This document shows, in pieces, positions 39,266 through 50,794 of a stretch of DNA of 64,000 nucleotides (within the stretch, counting starts at the first letter, position 1; every line of letters begins with the position of its first letter). The position numbers and the translations under genes are program-made. The notes under the pieces were generated by a model. The model searched no databases. It worked only from the letters and a program-made list of their open reading frames with translations, and was not told the DNA's origin. This DNA is from Wolbachia endosymbiont of Oedothorax gibbosus (GTDB lineage: Bacteria > Pseudomonadota > Alphaproteobacteria > Rickettsiales > Anaplasmataceae), in the NCBI RefSeq assembly GCF_936270435.1, contig NZ_OW370567.1, positions 1,437,973 through 1,501,972 of the forward strand, read 5' to 3'.

Positions 39266-41098
39266 TTAATAGAGAGAGGATTTTTTTACTTTCTCATTCT
39301 TCTCATTTTCCTCTCTGACAATTTTTTTTCCGTTTAGTATATCCTTTATTTCATCTCCTGTTAAAGTTTCAAACTCCAGTAGATTTTCAGCAATAAGATC
39401 TAAGCCTTTCTTATGCTTGGTCAAAATGTCTTTTGCTTTTTCATAGCAAGAAGACACAACTTTCTTCACTTCTTCATCTATAAGTTTTAACGTATCTTCA
39501 GAAATTATCTCAGAACCATGCATATTTTGTTCGCGATTGTGATAGATCGGGCCTATTTTGTCACTCATTCCCCATTTTGTTACCATGGAACGTGATAAAT
39601 CTGATGCTAGTTTTATATCTGAAGATGCGCCGCTTGTGACTTTATCGTAGCCAAAAATTAGCTCTTCTGCCACACGTCCACCCATTGCAACAGTTATATC
39701 TGCTAGCATCTTTTCTCTTGTGAGGGACACTCTATCTGTCTCTGGTAGTCTCATAACTAAACCGAGTGCCCTACCGCGTGGAATAATTGTTGCCTTGTGT
39801 ATAGGATCAGAAGCAGGCATATTAACAGCAATCACCGCATGACCAGCTTCATGGTATGCAGTCAGTCTCTTTTCCTCTTCTGTCATAATGAGAGATCGCC
39901 TTTCTACGCCCATCATCACTTTATCACGTGCATATTCGAAATCGTCCATAGTAACAATCTTCTTGTTTCTTCTTGCAGCAATAAGCGCAGATTCATTCAC
40001 CAAATTTGCTAGATCAGCACCTGAAAAACCCGGTGTTCCTCTTGCAACTGTTTTCACATTTACATCAGGGGCCATTGATATTTTCTTTATATGAGTATTT
40101 AATATTTTCTCACGTCCATTTATATCGGGTAAGGAAATAGTAATCTGCCGGTCAAAACGACCAGGCCTAAGCAGTGCTGGATCTAAGACATCCGGACGGT
40201 TAGTCGCAGCAATTATTATTACGCCCTCATTAGATTCAAAGCCATCCATCTCAACTAATAACTGATTTAATGTTTGCTCTCTTTCGTCGTTGCCGCCACC
40301 AAGGCCAATGCCACGATGTCTACCCACCGCATCTATTTCATCTATAAAAATTATACAAGGAGCATTTTTCTTGCCTTGATCAAACATATCACGAACACGA
40401 CTTGCACCAACACCTACAAACATTTCAACAAAATCAGATCCAGAAATACTAAAAAATGGCACATTAGCTTCACCTGCAATTGCACGAGCAAGTAAAGTTT
40501 TACCAGTTCCAGGAGAGCCAATTAAAAGGCACCCTTTTGGTATTTTTCCACCTAATATTTGAAATTTTTGCCTTTGTTTAAGGAAATCAACGATTTCTAC
40601 TAGCTCTTCTTTTGCTTCATCAATTCCGGCAACATCATCAAATGTTACTTTTTTTCCACTAGTCATGAGTCTAGCCCTTGACTTGCCAAAGCTTATAGTT
40701 CTGTTGCCCCCCGCTTGTGTTTGTTTAAGAAAGAATAGCAAAAAGCCAATAAAGATAAATGTTGGGACCCATGAGATAAGTAATCCACCAATTACGTTTA
40801 TGGCAGAATCTCCAGTTGAAAAGGAGAATCTCACTTTTCTATCATGTAAATTTTTTATTAGATCGCTATATATAACACCGCTTGAGTTGAAACTTGAACC
40901 ATCCCTAAACTTGCCCTCAATATTCTGGTTTTTTATGACAATATTTTCTACATCATTTTCTTCTAGTCTAGTTAAAAATTCCGAAAAAGGTATGATTGTT
41001 TTACTGCTACCTATATTTCCGCTGAACTGAATATAAGCAACTGAAATAAGAACAATAATTACTAACCAGATCAATAAGCCTTCTAAAAATTTTTTCAT
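39266..41098 (-). CDS. ftsH: ATP-dependent zinc metalloprotease FtsH
   Basis: 610 residues. Two membrane helices (about 5-25 and 102-122) flank a periplasmic domain. The AAA domain has Walker [14 protein letters not shown] and Walker [11 protein letters not shown], with the [12 protein letters not shown]. The C-terminal protease has the zinc motif HEAGH (about 413). It degrades misfolded and regulatory membrane proteins. Follows tilS and a second AAA gene on the same strand. Confidence 0.97.
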   Translation of the reverse strand: MKKFLEGLLIWLVIIVLISVAYIQFSGNIGSSKTIIPFSEFLTRLEENDVENIVIKNQNIEGKFRDGSSFNSSGVIYSDLIKNLHDRKVRFSFSTGDSAINVIGGLLISWVPTFIFIGFLLFFLKQTQAGGNRTISFGKSRARLMTSGKKVTFDDVAGIDEAKEELVEIVDFLKQRQKFQILGGKIPKGCLLIGSPGTGKTLLARAIAGEANVPFFSISGSDFVEMFVGVGASRVRDMFDQGKKNAPCIIFIDEIDAVGRHRGIGLGGGNDEREQTLNQLLVEMDGFESNEGVIIIAATNRPDVLDPALLRPGRFDRQITISLPDINGREKILNTHIKKISMAPDVNVKTVARGTPGFSGADLANLVNESALIAARRNKKIVTMDDFEYARDKVMMGVERRSLIMTEEEKRLTAYHEAGHAVIAVNMPASDPIHKATIIPRGRALGLVMRLPETDRVSLTREKMLADITVAMGGRVAEELIFGYDKVTSGASSDIKLASDLSRSMVTKWGMSDKIGPIYHNREQNMHGSEIISEDTLKLIDEEVKKVVSSCYEKAKDILTKHKKGLDLIAENLLEFETLTGDEIKDILNGKKIVREENEKNEKVKKSSLY

Positions 41099-41223
41099 CG
41101 TTACTTTTAACTAGATATCAATTAAGCTTACCAGATTTTGTTTTATTACGCTATTAGTAATGCATTGTATCTCATCGTCATTGGCATTTTCCCCATTATA
41201 ATTTGTATGAGGATAAGCCAGTT

Positions 41224-43146
41224 TCAAGAGGTAAGTTCCTTGACAGCTTGATTTTGTAGTTGTTGAGTGTTAGCTTGCATAATAAGAGGGATAACATTAT
41301 CATTTGCCTGTTGTTTTCTAGCCTTTTCCTGCTCCCTTTCTTTCTCAGTTTCTTTTTGAATCTCTTCAAGTGGTTTTGTAAAATCACCCATAGTAATTTC
41401 TATTGTGCTTTCTTCGCTTCTTTTGATACGATTCCTAGCATTGCGTTTTGCAGAATCTACTAAAATAGATAACCTTCTTCCTGAAAAATTTTTAGTTTGC
41501 TGCGCGATGCTCTCTAAGTCTACATCCGATGATTTTTTCACATCTTTTATATTTTTCTCCAATATTTCCTTGCGTTGGGCCTCACCTGGTAAATTAACCT
41601 CAATTCTTGTAAAACGGTCACGCAGTGCTGGGTCTAAAACCTCCAGATAATTAGTTGCAGCAATCACTTTCACACCTTCATTAGACTCAAGTCCATCCAA
41701 CTCGGTTAATAACTGCTCCAAAGCTTCTATATATACTTGAGCACCACTACCTGTATGATCACGACGATCTTTACCAATAGCATCAAACTCATCTATAAAA
41801 ACTATACAGGGAGCACTTCTCCTTGCATCCTCAAAAAGTTCACGTATACTTTTTGCACCGCTACCAACGTACTGATCAACAAACGCAGATGCGGAAACAC
41901 CTTTAAATGACACTTTAGTTTCAGTTGCAATTACTTTAGCAATCATAGTTTTACCAGTTCCCGGCGGACCGTACAAGAGTAATGCTGCATTCTCCTTAAT
42001 TTTTAGCTCGTTATTTATTTGTTTATCCTTGTCCGATTGAAACTCACAAAACTCTCTTACTTGTTGTTTTATATCGTCTTGCAATATAATATCATCAAGT
42101 GTTACTTCTTCTATCCTATCTGATTTTGTAGGGGTATTGTTGTTTTTGTTGGTAAGTTTTTCTAATGCACCTTCAAGATCATCTTCGGTAACATAGGTTT
42201 CCACGTCCGTTCTTCCTATATGGGATGCGGCGTTAAATTTTACTGTATTTACTAAGCTATGCAACATACCTAATGAAAACCCTTCAGTTTTGTTTATAAT
42301 TTCTTCCAAACTTACACCTTGTTCTACTCTTCCCTTTAGATGTGTATCTAATGTCTGCTTGCGTAGGTTCTCGTCTGGTTGAGGAATGTGAATTTTCCCA
42401 AGGTAATAACTGCGCTCAACCAATTGCTGATCTAAAGCATCTACACTTTTAGCTGAAACAATTAATGTTACATCAGACTTCAACTTAGACAATTCCTCTA
42501 ATCGTGTGAGCTGAGTCTCTTTATCGTATCGTGTACTAGCATCTATTCCATCTATAAAGACTATACAACGAGGCTTTTTCTTTGCGTCTTTTAAAAGATT
42601 ATCATACTCACTAAAATAACTTATGGAAAGCTCACGCCCACTAATGCTTAAAAATGGCAAATTAGTTTTAGTTGCAATTGCTTCAGCTATTAAGGCCTTA
42701 CCATTGCCTGGTGGGCCATGTAAAATGTAAGTTATTTTTCCAGTAACGTTTAGTTTTTTTAATTTTTCTCTCCCTTCTTTTGACAGATTATTACAAATCA
42801 CCTGTAGCTCTTTTTTTACTTCATCTGTTGCTATAACGTCATCAAGTGTTACTTTTTGCTCGGTTACATCTCTCTGTTCAGGTACATTTTTTACTTTAGG
42901 TGATTTCATTAGCTCATAAACACCGACACATATTGCTCCAAACACAAGAAGTGCAGTTGCAGTACCTGCCACTGCACAAGTTACTACGGCAGATTTTATA
43001 ACTATAGGCATGAAAGATATAGTGGCAGCAGTAGCTTTAATGCTAGGCCACGTAAGATAAATAAGGTAAATAAAAGCGGTGATTGCTAGACACAGCAAAA
43101 CAAATTTAAAAAACCCTCGCCAAGTTATCTTCATATAATACCTCAC
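41224..43146 (-). CDS. Membrane-anchored protein with two AAA modules (first one degenerate)
   Basis: 640 residues (the start could instead be the ATG four codons on, 43134). Two N-terminal membrane helices (about 12-31 and 52-78) are followed by two AAA modules. Module 1: Walker [14 protein letters not shown] (Ala where Thr/Ser is usual) and Walker [11 protein letters not shown] (Gly replacing the catalytic Glu), so hydrolysis there is doubtful. Module 2: intact [12 protein letters not shown] and [17 protein letters not shown] Gln/Lys-rich tail follows. There is no HEXXH protease motif. It lies between tilS and ftsH, which are neighbours in many bacteria. An FtsH-derived unfoldase or chaperone is my inference. 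Confidence 0.75.
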   Translation of the reverse strand: MRYYMKITWRGFFKFVLLCLAITAFIYLIYLTWPSIKATAATISFMPIVIKSAVVTCAVAGTATALLVFGAICVGVYELMKSPKVKNVPEQRDVTEQKVTLDDVIATDEVKKELQVICNNLSKEGREKLKKLNVTGKITYILHGPPGNGKALIAEAIATKTNLPFLSISGRELSISYFSEYDNLLKDAKKKPRCIVFIDGIDASTRYDKETQLTRLEELSKLKSDVTLIVSAKSVDALDQQLVERSYYLGKIHIPQPDENLRKQTLDTHLKGRVEQGVSLEEIINKTEGFSLGMLHSLVNTVKFNAASHIGRTDVETYVTEDDLEGALEKLTNKNNNTPTKSDRIEEVTLDDIILQDDIKQQVREFCEFQSDKDKQINNELKIKENAALLLYGPPGTGKTMIAKVIATETKVSFKGVSASAFVDQYVGSGAKSIRELFEDARRSAPCIVFIDEFDAIGKDRRDHTGSGAQVYIEALEQLLTELDGLESNEGVKVIAATNYLEVLDPALRDRFTRIEVNLPGEAQRKEILEKNIKDVKKSSDVDLESIAQQTKNFSGRRLSILVDSAKRNARNRIKRSEESTIEITMGDFTKPLEEIQKETEKEREQEKARKQQANDNVIPLIMQANTQQLQNQAVKELTS

Positions 43147-43161
43147 TAAGATAAATTTTCA

Positions 43162-44460
43162 TCATTGATCATAACATATCGATAATACAAGTCTTTTTTG
43201 TATTATGCAACTAATAATGAATTGAACCTTATTACTATTGATGTCTTTTCCATCATGACTTACATAAGGATAAGCAAGCACCTTTCCATCTTTTAGCACT
43301 ACAGGCAAAGAATAGAAAACTTCAGGGCAGCAGTTGTAATCCTTCAGAAATTCAGGAACTTTTTGTGTTTTTTTTAATGGAGCAATGATAACTGAACACT
43401 CTTGATTTCCAAGTATTGTGCAGCTAAATCTGTTATCCCATTCAATAGGATCGTTTAATGGCAAGCTTACAGTACTTTTCTGTATCTTTGACGATTCTCT
43501 AATTATTAAGATATTTTCTCCATATTTTCTTATTTTGCACCCAGAAAGTGTGCAGTTAACATTACTATCCTTTTGCAATATTTTATTAAATATTACGATA
43601 AGGCTGTTGTACCTTGGTTTATAATGTTTACTAGCAATTGCCATTATAGAGTAAAGAAGAATTCTCAAAGCTATTTCCTCTGGCAATTGATAAAATTCAC
43701 TTAGTTTAATTTCAATATAACCAAGATAATGAACATTAACACAGTCATTAAATGCAAGGCGTGTGTAGTGCATCAACGCTTTTGCAGCTCTTTTCATATG
43801 AAGGGCTGTGAGGCATATTCGCTCTGTTAAAATCTCTTGATTGTCACTTGCTTTAAGTAAGTTACGGTATAAAGTTCGCCTGTATTTTAAGTTATAGTTG
43901 CTTCTATCTTCAATCCATTTTAACCGGTGAAGCTTAGCGTACTTTTCTATTTCACTACGACTAAAATTTAACAATGGCCTAAATATATAAATACCATTTA
44001 GGAAAGACTTGTAGTCCATTGATGATAATCCATCTACGCCACTACCTCGCTCTAATCTTAATAAGAACGTTTCTGCTTGATCATCTTTGTGATGAGCGAC
44101 GAGCAAACATTTAACATTATTGTTTTTACACCACTCTGCTAGTAACTTATACCGTGCTTTTCGTGCCTGTAACTGAATATTACCTTTAATGTTTTGCTTT
44201 TCCCAATTTAATATGAACGATTCCTTTACTCCAAGTTCTTTTGCATAACTTATAACAAAATCAGCTTCTTTTTGAGACTCTGAACGTAATCCATGATTTA
44301 CTGTTAATGCTATAGGAAGTGAAAGCTTGTTTTTTTTTGCCCAGTTGGTCATTAAGTGCAGTAAGACTGTACTATCTACACCACCTGATACTGCAACTGC
44401 AATTTGATTATGGAAAGCAAAGCTATTAGCTATATTTTGAAATAATGACTCTAATTCCAT
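43162..44460 (-). CDS. tilS: tRNA(Ile)-lysidine synthase TilS
   Basis: 432 residues. The PP-loop [11 protein letters not shown] (about 25) and the following [19 protein letters not shown] are diagnostic of the N-type ATP pyrophosphatase domain; a TilS substrate-binding domain follows. It modifies C34 of tRNA-Ile(CAU) to lysidine so that it reads AUA. The gene is followed after 15 bp by the double-AAA gene. Confidence 0.94.
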   Translation of the reverse strand: MELESLFQNIANSFAFHNQIAVAVSGGVDSTVLLHLMTNWAKKNKLSLPIALTVNHGLRSESQKEADFVISYAKELGVKESFILNWEKQNIKGNIQLQARKARYKLLAEWCKNNNVKCLLVAHHKDDQAETFLLRLERGSGVDGLSSMDYKSFLNGIYIFRPLLNFSRSEIEKYAKLHRLKWIEDRSNYNLKYRRTLYRNLLKASDNQEILTERICLTALHMKRAAKALMHYTRLAFNDCVNVHYLGYIEIKLSEFYQLPEEIALRILLYSIMAIASKHYKPRYNSLIVIFNKILQKDSNVNCTLSGCKIRKYGENILIIRESSKIQKSTVSLPLNDPIEWDNRFSCTILGNQECSVIIAPLKKTQKVPEFLKDYNCCPEVFYSLPVVLKDGKVLAYPYVSHDGKDINSNKVQFIISCIIQKRLVLSICYDQ

Positions 44461-44556
44461 TATGTCTCTTGATGGCCAGATAGTCTCTACATCATACTGC
44501 GACTTATTTGCGATATATATAGATTCTGCTAATAAGCAGCGGAATTGCTCTCTTTT

Positions 44557-44612
44557 GTCATCCCAGTGCCCTTTCTTTATGTCATCCCAGTGCTTGACAC
44601 TGGGATCCAGGT
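44557..44612. repeat. Palindromic intergenic repeat
   Basis: GTCATCCCAGTGC occurs twice (44557 and 44581); the second forms a hairpin CCCAGTGCTTGACACTGGG. It sits between the tilS start and the pal stop codon and may serve as a transcription barrier, but no T-run follows. Confidence 0.65.
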
Positions 44613-44618
44613 TTTAAT

Positions 44619-45098
44619 CTATTTCTTTATTCCAGAAAATGAAAATTCCACTCTACGATTTTTAGCATGCTCTTTTTCGTATTTAGAATTTCTAGAATCA
44701 TCTTTTACATTAACTAAAGGCTCAGTTTCACCCTTAGAAGCAGTTTTTATTCTGTTTTCTATGTAGGGTGTACAACTAACCATAAATTTTTTAGCTGCAT
44801 CTGCCCTTTTAGCGCCTAGCGCAAGATTATAATCATGAGAACCACGGTTGTCAGTATGACCAGTTAAAGTAACCTTTGCGTCAGGGTTATCTTGTAACAC
44901 CTCCATTACGTCAAGTAATGCATCTGCACTTACTTCAGTAATACTAGATTCATCATAACCAAAGAAAACTCTTTTATCACCTATCTGCTTAACAACAGAA
45001 TGCATTTTATTTGTTGTATTTGCTCCTTTTTTTGGGCAAGAACTTACACCAGTAAGTAGCAAACAAAAACAGCACATTATAACCAGTCTACTCCACAT
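44619..45098 (-). CDS. pal: Peptidoglycan-associated lipoprotein Pal
   Basis: 159 residues from the ATG at 45098, which gives a proper lipoprotein signal with lipobox VSSC (MWSRLVIMCCFCLLLTGVSSC); the longer frame to 45164 would bury it. The OmpA-like domain has VTLTGHTDNRGSHDYNLALG...RADAAKKF and ends NRRVEFSF. Pal anchors the outer membrane to peptidoglycan or lipid-II-type remnants and the Tol complex. Wolbachia Pal is known to be an abundant surface lipoprotein. Confidence 0.92.
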   Translation of the reverse strand: MWSRLVIMCCFCLLLTGVSSCPKKGANTTNKMHSVVKQIGDKRVFFGYDESSITEVSADALLDVMEVLQDNPDAKVTLTGHTDNRGSHDYNLALGAKRADAAKKFMVSCTPYIENRIKTASKGETEPLVNVKDDSRNSKYEKEHAKNRRVEFSFSGIKK

Positions 45099-45375
45099 TA
45101 CTAAACCTCCATAAATTTTAAAATAGTGCGTAACTTTAATTTCAGTAGTTAATAATCTCTCCATATTGTAATATAGTCAAGAGAAATAAAATACTAAATA
45201 CTTTTTCTACAACCTTACAATTAATTTTCTTATAATATGCTGGACTCTGAGTAAAAAAATCCAATAAAGGAATAAAATGTGCAATTTTTTATTGTACTTT
45301 AAGCAAATATACTTTTAACTTTATTATTAATCTATTACGGTATTAAACAGATGTTTTCTAAAATAATGAACAAAT

Positions 45376-46794
45376 ATGAAATCTTATAAGTTTTTAGAGG
45401 AAGTATTATATAGGGTAAAGAATATCGAAAATACGCTAAAAATACTAAACCAAAGCCAATTGAATGCAGAGGACAAAGTTGAACAAATGGGTCTTCTAGA
45501 AGAAATCAGACATGAAATTATCTCTCATGACGTAATAAAGGAATCATTAGCAGATGCTCTTGGTAACAAAAAAAGTGCAAATACTCAGCAGCTAAAGTTA
45601 ATAGAGAGAATACATAAAAGCAACAGTGCTGTTCCTATTGATTTAGTAAAGTCTTTATCCAAAGCTAAGGTTGAATGCCAAAATTTATGGAAGCTATCTC
45701 ATTCTGAAACCAGTAACTTAGAAAAGCTAAAAGAACGTTTTGCTGATTTAATCAAACTCATTCGTGAAGTAACTTCTATAAAATCGCAGCAATTAAAATG
45801 CTCAAAATACGACTCACTGCTTGCTGGCTATGACTCTGATATCACAGAAAAGAATATAAGGGAAATATTCCCCAAGGTAGGCAAATTTTTTAGCGAAAAT
45901 GTGGATAAAATAATTGAAAAGCAGAAAAAGGATAAGGTTGCTAATATACAAAAAGTTGCTACTCAGAAACAGATTGAACTTGGCTCATTATGTTTACAGC
46001 AAATGGGTATTGCACTAAATGAGATTCGTACTTCTTATTACTACCCTATAGATTATGATGAATCTGATTTTTGTTATGGTTTATTTTCACTTTTACGGCA
46101 TAGTGGTTATGCAATTTATCAAAAATGTTTAGCGCAAAATTCTATAAGTAGCCCAATTACGAGACATGTTATGTATGAGGCTCAAGGGTTATTCATGGAA
46201 AGGATGATTGGAACATCCAGAGAATTTATTGAGTTCATTCAACCACACATAAAAGAGAAATTTGCTATAAAAGGCAAAACTAATAGCAGTGTTGAAAATT
46301 TGCACTTGGTTTTCAATGAAATAAACCTTTCCCCTTCTTTAAAGAACGCAGATGAATTTAGTTTATTGGCTCACATTATGCTAAGAACCAAGTTAGAACA
46401 AGATCTAATAAATGGTACGTTAGAAATCAAAGATCTGCATGATGCATGGCTTGAAGGTATGAAGCATTATAAAATTCCAGTAAAAGCCAAAAATGAGCTG
46501 GACACTTATTTTCAAGATGAATATTGGGCAAGCGGTGTTATGGGCTACTTTCCTATAAAAATTATTGCTTTAATTGCTGCTGTGCAGATTTTCTCTTGCG
46601 TTAAAAAGAATCATTACGAATCATTAAGTGCTATAATAAAAGGAGATTTTAGTTTACTTATCAGTTGGTTATCTCAAAATGTATACAGTGCAAAGTATAG
46701 CCTTTTGGAACTGCTAAAAAAAGTAACAGGTAAAGGTTTAGACGTTGAGTGTGTTACTTACTACCTATCTGAAAAGTATAATTTGTCTCAATAA
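45376..46794 (+). CDS. M32 carboxypeptidase (Taq)-like protein lacking the zinc motif
   Basis: 472 residues, close to M32 length (about 500). The second half follows M32 closely: YPIDYDESDFCYGLFSLLRHS (about 225-243) aligns with the family's TTRYDENDF...HEAGH region; HVMYEAQGLFMERMIGTSREF (264-) aligns with HESQSR...GRS; and YWASGVMGYFPIK aligns with the H-W-x-G-x-x-G-Y-F-P block. The zinc motif HExxH is replaced by R-H-S-G-Y (241-245), removing both histidines and the glutamate, so peptidase activity is unlikely. The reading frame is otherwise intact. It is 21 bp upstream of mreB and probably co-transcribed. Confidence 0.72.
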   Translation: MKSYKFLEEVLYRVKNIENTLKILNQSQLNAEDKVEQMGLLEEIRHEIISHDVIKESLADALGNKKSANTQQLKLIERIHKSNSAVPIDLVKSLSKAKVECQNLWKLSHSETSNLEKLKERFADLIKLIREVTSIKSQQLKCSKYDSLLAGYDSDITEKNIREIFPKVGKFFSENVDKIIEKQKKDKVANIQKVATQKQIELGSLCLQQMGIALNEIRTSYYYPIDYDESDFCYGLFSLLRHSGYAIYQKCLAQNSISSPITRHVMYEAQGLFMERMIGTSREFIEFIQPHIKEKFAIKGKTNSSVENLHLVFNEINLSPSLKNADEFSLLAHIMLRTKLEQDLINGTLEIKDLHDAWLEGMKHYKIPVKAKNELDTYFQDEYWASGVMGYFPIKIIALIAAVQIFSCVKKNHYESLSAIIKGDFSLLISWLSQNVYSAKYSLLELLKKVTGKGLDVECVTYYLSEKYNLSQ

Positions 46795-47892
<1,098 letters not shown>

Positions 47893-47946
47893 ATTGTTTT
47901 TGAAGGTAGTTTATCGAATTGTTTTGATGGAATTATGTAATATAAA

Positions 47947-48098
47947 TGAGATCCCAGTGTCACGCACCAAGTAATTTGAAGGCAACTTCTAGCAGAAAAG
48001 GGTGTCATCCAAGTAGCGTGACACTGGAATTTGACTATAAATAAGTATGCTGTTTCGATGAAATTGTGTAATAGAAACTAGATTCCAGCGTTTAACAC
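47947..48098. repeat. Palindromic intergenic repeats
   Basis: Fragments GATCCCAGTGTCACGCACCAAG, GTGTCATCCAAGTAGCGTGACACTGG and GATTCCAGCG recur in the short gap between mreB and mnmA. GTCATCCaAGTAGC is nearly the unit of the VNTR at 37341, which points to the same origin. Confidence 0.65.
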
Positions 48099-48120
48099 CA
48101 AGTTTGTGTTTATAAATTAT

Positions 48121-49233
48121 ATGCTAAAAGAATTTGAAATTGAACCTTTGTTAAAAGATAAAGCTCCGCACCAGACCAAGGCTATTGTTGCAATGTCCGG
48201 GGGAGTTGATAGCTCCGTTGCTGCAGCACTGCTATATAACTTTGGGTACCAGGTGATAGGTGTAACTCTTCAACTCTATGGCACCGACGGTAATGCTAAC
48301 GCAAGAAAGGGCGCATGTTGTGCTGGACAGGATATTTACGACGCTAAGCGTGTAGCTGAAAGTGTTGGCTTTCCTCACTATATTTTAAACTACGAGGAAA
48401 TATTCAAAAAGGAAGTAATAGAGGATTTTGCGAGTACCTATATGCGTGGGGAAACTCCCATACCATGCGTAAAATGTAACCAAACGGTAAAATTTCGTGA
48501 TCTATTGCAAGTTACGAAAGATCTTGGTGCTGATGTGCTAGTTACAGGACATTACGTGAGGAGATTAGAAAAAAATGGTGAGGTAAAGTTGTGCAGAAGC
48601 ATTGATAAAAGTAAAGATCAAAGTTATTTTTTGTTTGCTACAACAAAGGAGCAGTTGAAGCTTTTGCGATTTCCACTAGGTGGGTTCTATAAAAGTGATA
48701 TAAGAAAATTAGCAAAATATTTTAGCTTACAAATTTCTGAAAAGCCGGACAGTCAAGATATATGCTTTGTTTCCGAAAGCTATAGTAAAACAATAGCTAA
48801 ATTAGCTCCACAATCCGTACAGAAAGGCAAAATTGTGGATGTAAATGGAAAAGTGCTAGGTGAGCACAGTGGCATAGTAAATTTTACAGTAGGACAAAGA
48901 AAAGGCTTGGGCATCGCACACAATGAACCTCTTTACGTAATAAAAATTAATACAGAGAATAATGAGGTTATAGTAGGTCCGATCAACGCATTAATGCAAA
49001 AAAAAATATTGATCAAAGAGTTAAATTGGTTAGAACAACCAAACGAAGGTATGGAAGTAACTGTGAAGCTGAGATCATCACATGCGGGAAGTTTAGCAAC
49101 AATACATTCAACTGACGAAAAAAATAAAGCCTGTGTCATTTTAAACGACGATTACTTTGGCATCAGTCCAGGTCAAGCCTGCGTGGCATATAAAGGTGAA
49201 CAAGTTATCGGTGGAGGATGGATATGCTCTTAA
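48121..49233 (+). CDS. mnmA: tRNA-specific 2-thiouridylase MnmA
   Basis: 370 residues from the ATG at 48121; a GTG five codons upstream (48106) is an alternative lying in repeat DNA. The PP-loop [15 protein letters not shown] (about 25), the catalytic Cys in [12 protein letters not shown] and the second Cys in DSQDICFV are present. It thiolates U34 of tRNA-Lys/Glu/Gln. Confidence 0.95.
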   Translation: MLKEFEIEPLLKDKAPHQTKAIVAMSGGVDSSVAAALLYNFGYQVIGVTLQLYGTDGNANARKGACCAGQDIYDAKRVAESVGFPHYILNYEEIFKKEVIEDFASTYMRGETPIPCVKCNQTVKFRDLLQVTKDLGADVLVTGHYVRRLEKNGEVKLCRSIDKSKDQSYFLFATTKEQLKLLRFPLGGFYKSDIRKLAKYFSLQISEKPDSQDICFVSESYSKTIAKLAPQSVQKGKIVDVNGKVLGEHSGIVNFTVGQRKGLGIAHNEPLYVIKINTENNEVIVGPINALMQKKILIKELNWLEQPNEGMEVTVKLRSSHAGSLATIHSTDEKNKACVILNDDYFGISPGQACVAYKGEQVIGGGWICS

Positions 49234-49301
49234 CTAAAGGCTTTAATGCAGAGTGTAAACGTACAATAAACTTCTTGCATAACCATATAACATTGGGAAT
49301 A

Positions 49302-49752
49302 GAAACAAAAAAATCCCTTTACAAACTCCTTCAACCCCCTTATCATGATACTGAAGGTATTCAGTTATCTTCATCTGTGCAGATTAAACAGCAAGAAAAC
49401 AACGTAGTTGGCGTCTTATTTTTAATTTTTTGCACTATGTGCACCTTATGTCTTCACAGTATTGCTAGCTATATAAGCTGAAACGCGCTGTTTAAGACAG
49501 TATAGTACGCCGATTTGCAGGATTAGAGAGTGAACACTAATTACCACGGGGTTTCTTTTGCCTTTTTTTCTGCTTAGTAAATTTCTTAAACATTTTAGCT
49601 AAGGTTAGTTGCACTTAAAAGCAGCTAAATTGCAGTGTTTAAGACTTAAAAAACGCCAAGTACTGAAAATAGACAATGACCAGGGCTTCTTTTGCCTTTT
49701 TTTTCGTTTGGTAAATTTCTTAATATTTGTGGCTAAAAGAGCCCAAGAGAGG
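49302..49752 (+). repeat. Dispersed intergenic repeat, copy C
   Basis: About 450 bp, the uninterrupted copy. Internal duplication: TTTCTTTTGCC with a T-run, then TAGTAAATTTCTTAA (about 49551-49590), and CTTCTTTTGCC with a T-run, then TGGTAAATTTCTTAA (about 49685-49723). Its end CCCAAGAGAGG equals the pre-insertion site of IS982 copy 1. The 87-residue frame crossing its left part is not credible as a gene. Confidence 0.85.
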
Positions 49753-49794
49753 TGTCATTCCAGCGCTCCTTTTTTTGTCATCCCAGTCTGGGAT

Positions 49795-50794
49795 GGCTTT
49801 GTTGCATAGCAACCGAAAAAATCTGGCAGTTACTGACAAAATTCATTATAAAATAGCCATTTAACCTTTGAAGAAAAAATATGCCACAAAAAATGAGAGT
49901 CAGTAACCATAGCGAATATAACAAATTTCTCCAAGAAAGAGGAAGCATTTTTTGTTATATCAATGACGCTATAGAAAATTGGTACGAGAATTGTCCAAAA
50001 ATGCAGGGCGGCAACTATATTTATAGTGATAAAGTTGTAATTTTGGTGCATATAATCACCAGTCTCTTTAGAATTGGTTTAAGACAAACAGTCGGATTTA
50101 TAAAAGGATATTTGCAACAAATAGGAAGAGATTTGCAGCTATTCACAAGCATCAAAAGAAACTTAATATTAAGATAAATGATTGCAGAAAATAACATGGA
50201 AGATATCGAAATTGCTATAGACAGTACAGATATACAACAACACTCCTGAAGGAAAATAGCGAAGATAGAAAGTATCGCAGCTATAGAAAATTGCATGTAA
50301 TGTTGAATATATAGCTGTAAAATACAGTAACGGTCTGATCACTATGGAGCTTGTGATTTGCTTAAAGAAGTTCATGCCATAAAAGCACTATATGCAGATA
50401 GGGCATATGATAGGCACAAGTTTTATAAATTGTGTAACGAATATGATATAAAGGCAAAAATTCCACCAATAAACAATGCGGCAGAACATCCAGAAATAGA
50501 TTATATGTCTGACAGAAATGCTGCTATTAGATTAATAAAATTATACGGTGAAGATGGCGTGAAAGAATGGAAAAAGAAAGTAAATTATGGGAAAAGATCT
50601 TATGTAGAAGGTTTTTTCTCGCGACTGAAACAAACATTCTGGTTTAGTTTTCGGAACAAATCTGAGGTTAATCGTGAGAAGGAACTGCGACTCAAGTGTT
50701 ATTTGCTCAATAAATTCACTGACATTGGTATGCGAAATGGCTACATGAATTTATCGTAAATTACTACCAGTATAAGGTGCGATGCAACAAAGCC
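49795..50794 (+). mobile_element. IS5-family (IS903-like) element, copy 2
   Basis: 1000 bp with ends GGCTTTGTTGCAT and ATGCAACAAAGCC. Left flank TCTGGGAT and right flank ATTCCGTAT share no target duplication. The right end truncates the DUF2339 gene and supplies its last ten codons. Confidence 0.87.
49881..50759 (+). pseudogene. IS903-like transposase pseudogene, copy 2
   Basis: Same three open pieces as copy 1 (98-residue N-terminus ending at 50177, a short middle part, and the 133-residue C-terminus 50358-50759) separated by the same stop and frameshifts. The C-terminal translation is identical to copy 1; the N-terminal part differs at several residues. Confidence 0.87.

Noticed and set aside
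49218..49481. 87-residue frame downstream of mnmA.
   Set aside because: It overlaps the mnmA end and runs into dispersed repeat copy C; the homologous copies A and B do not keep the frame.
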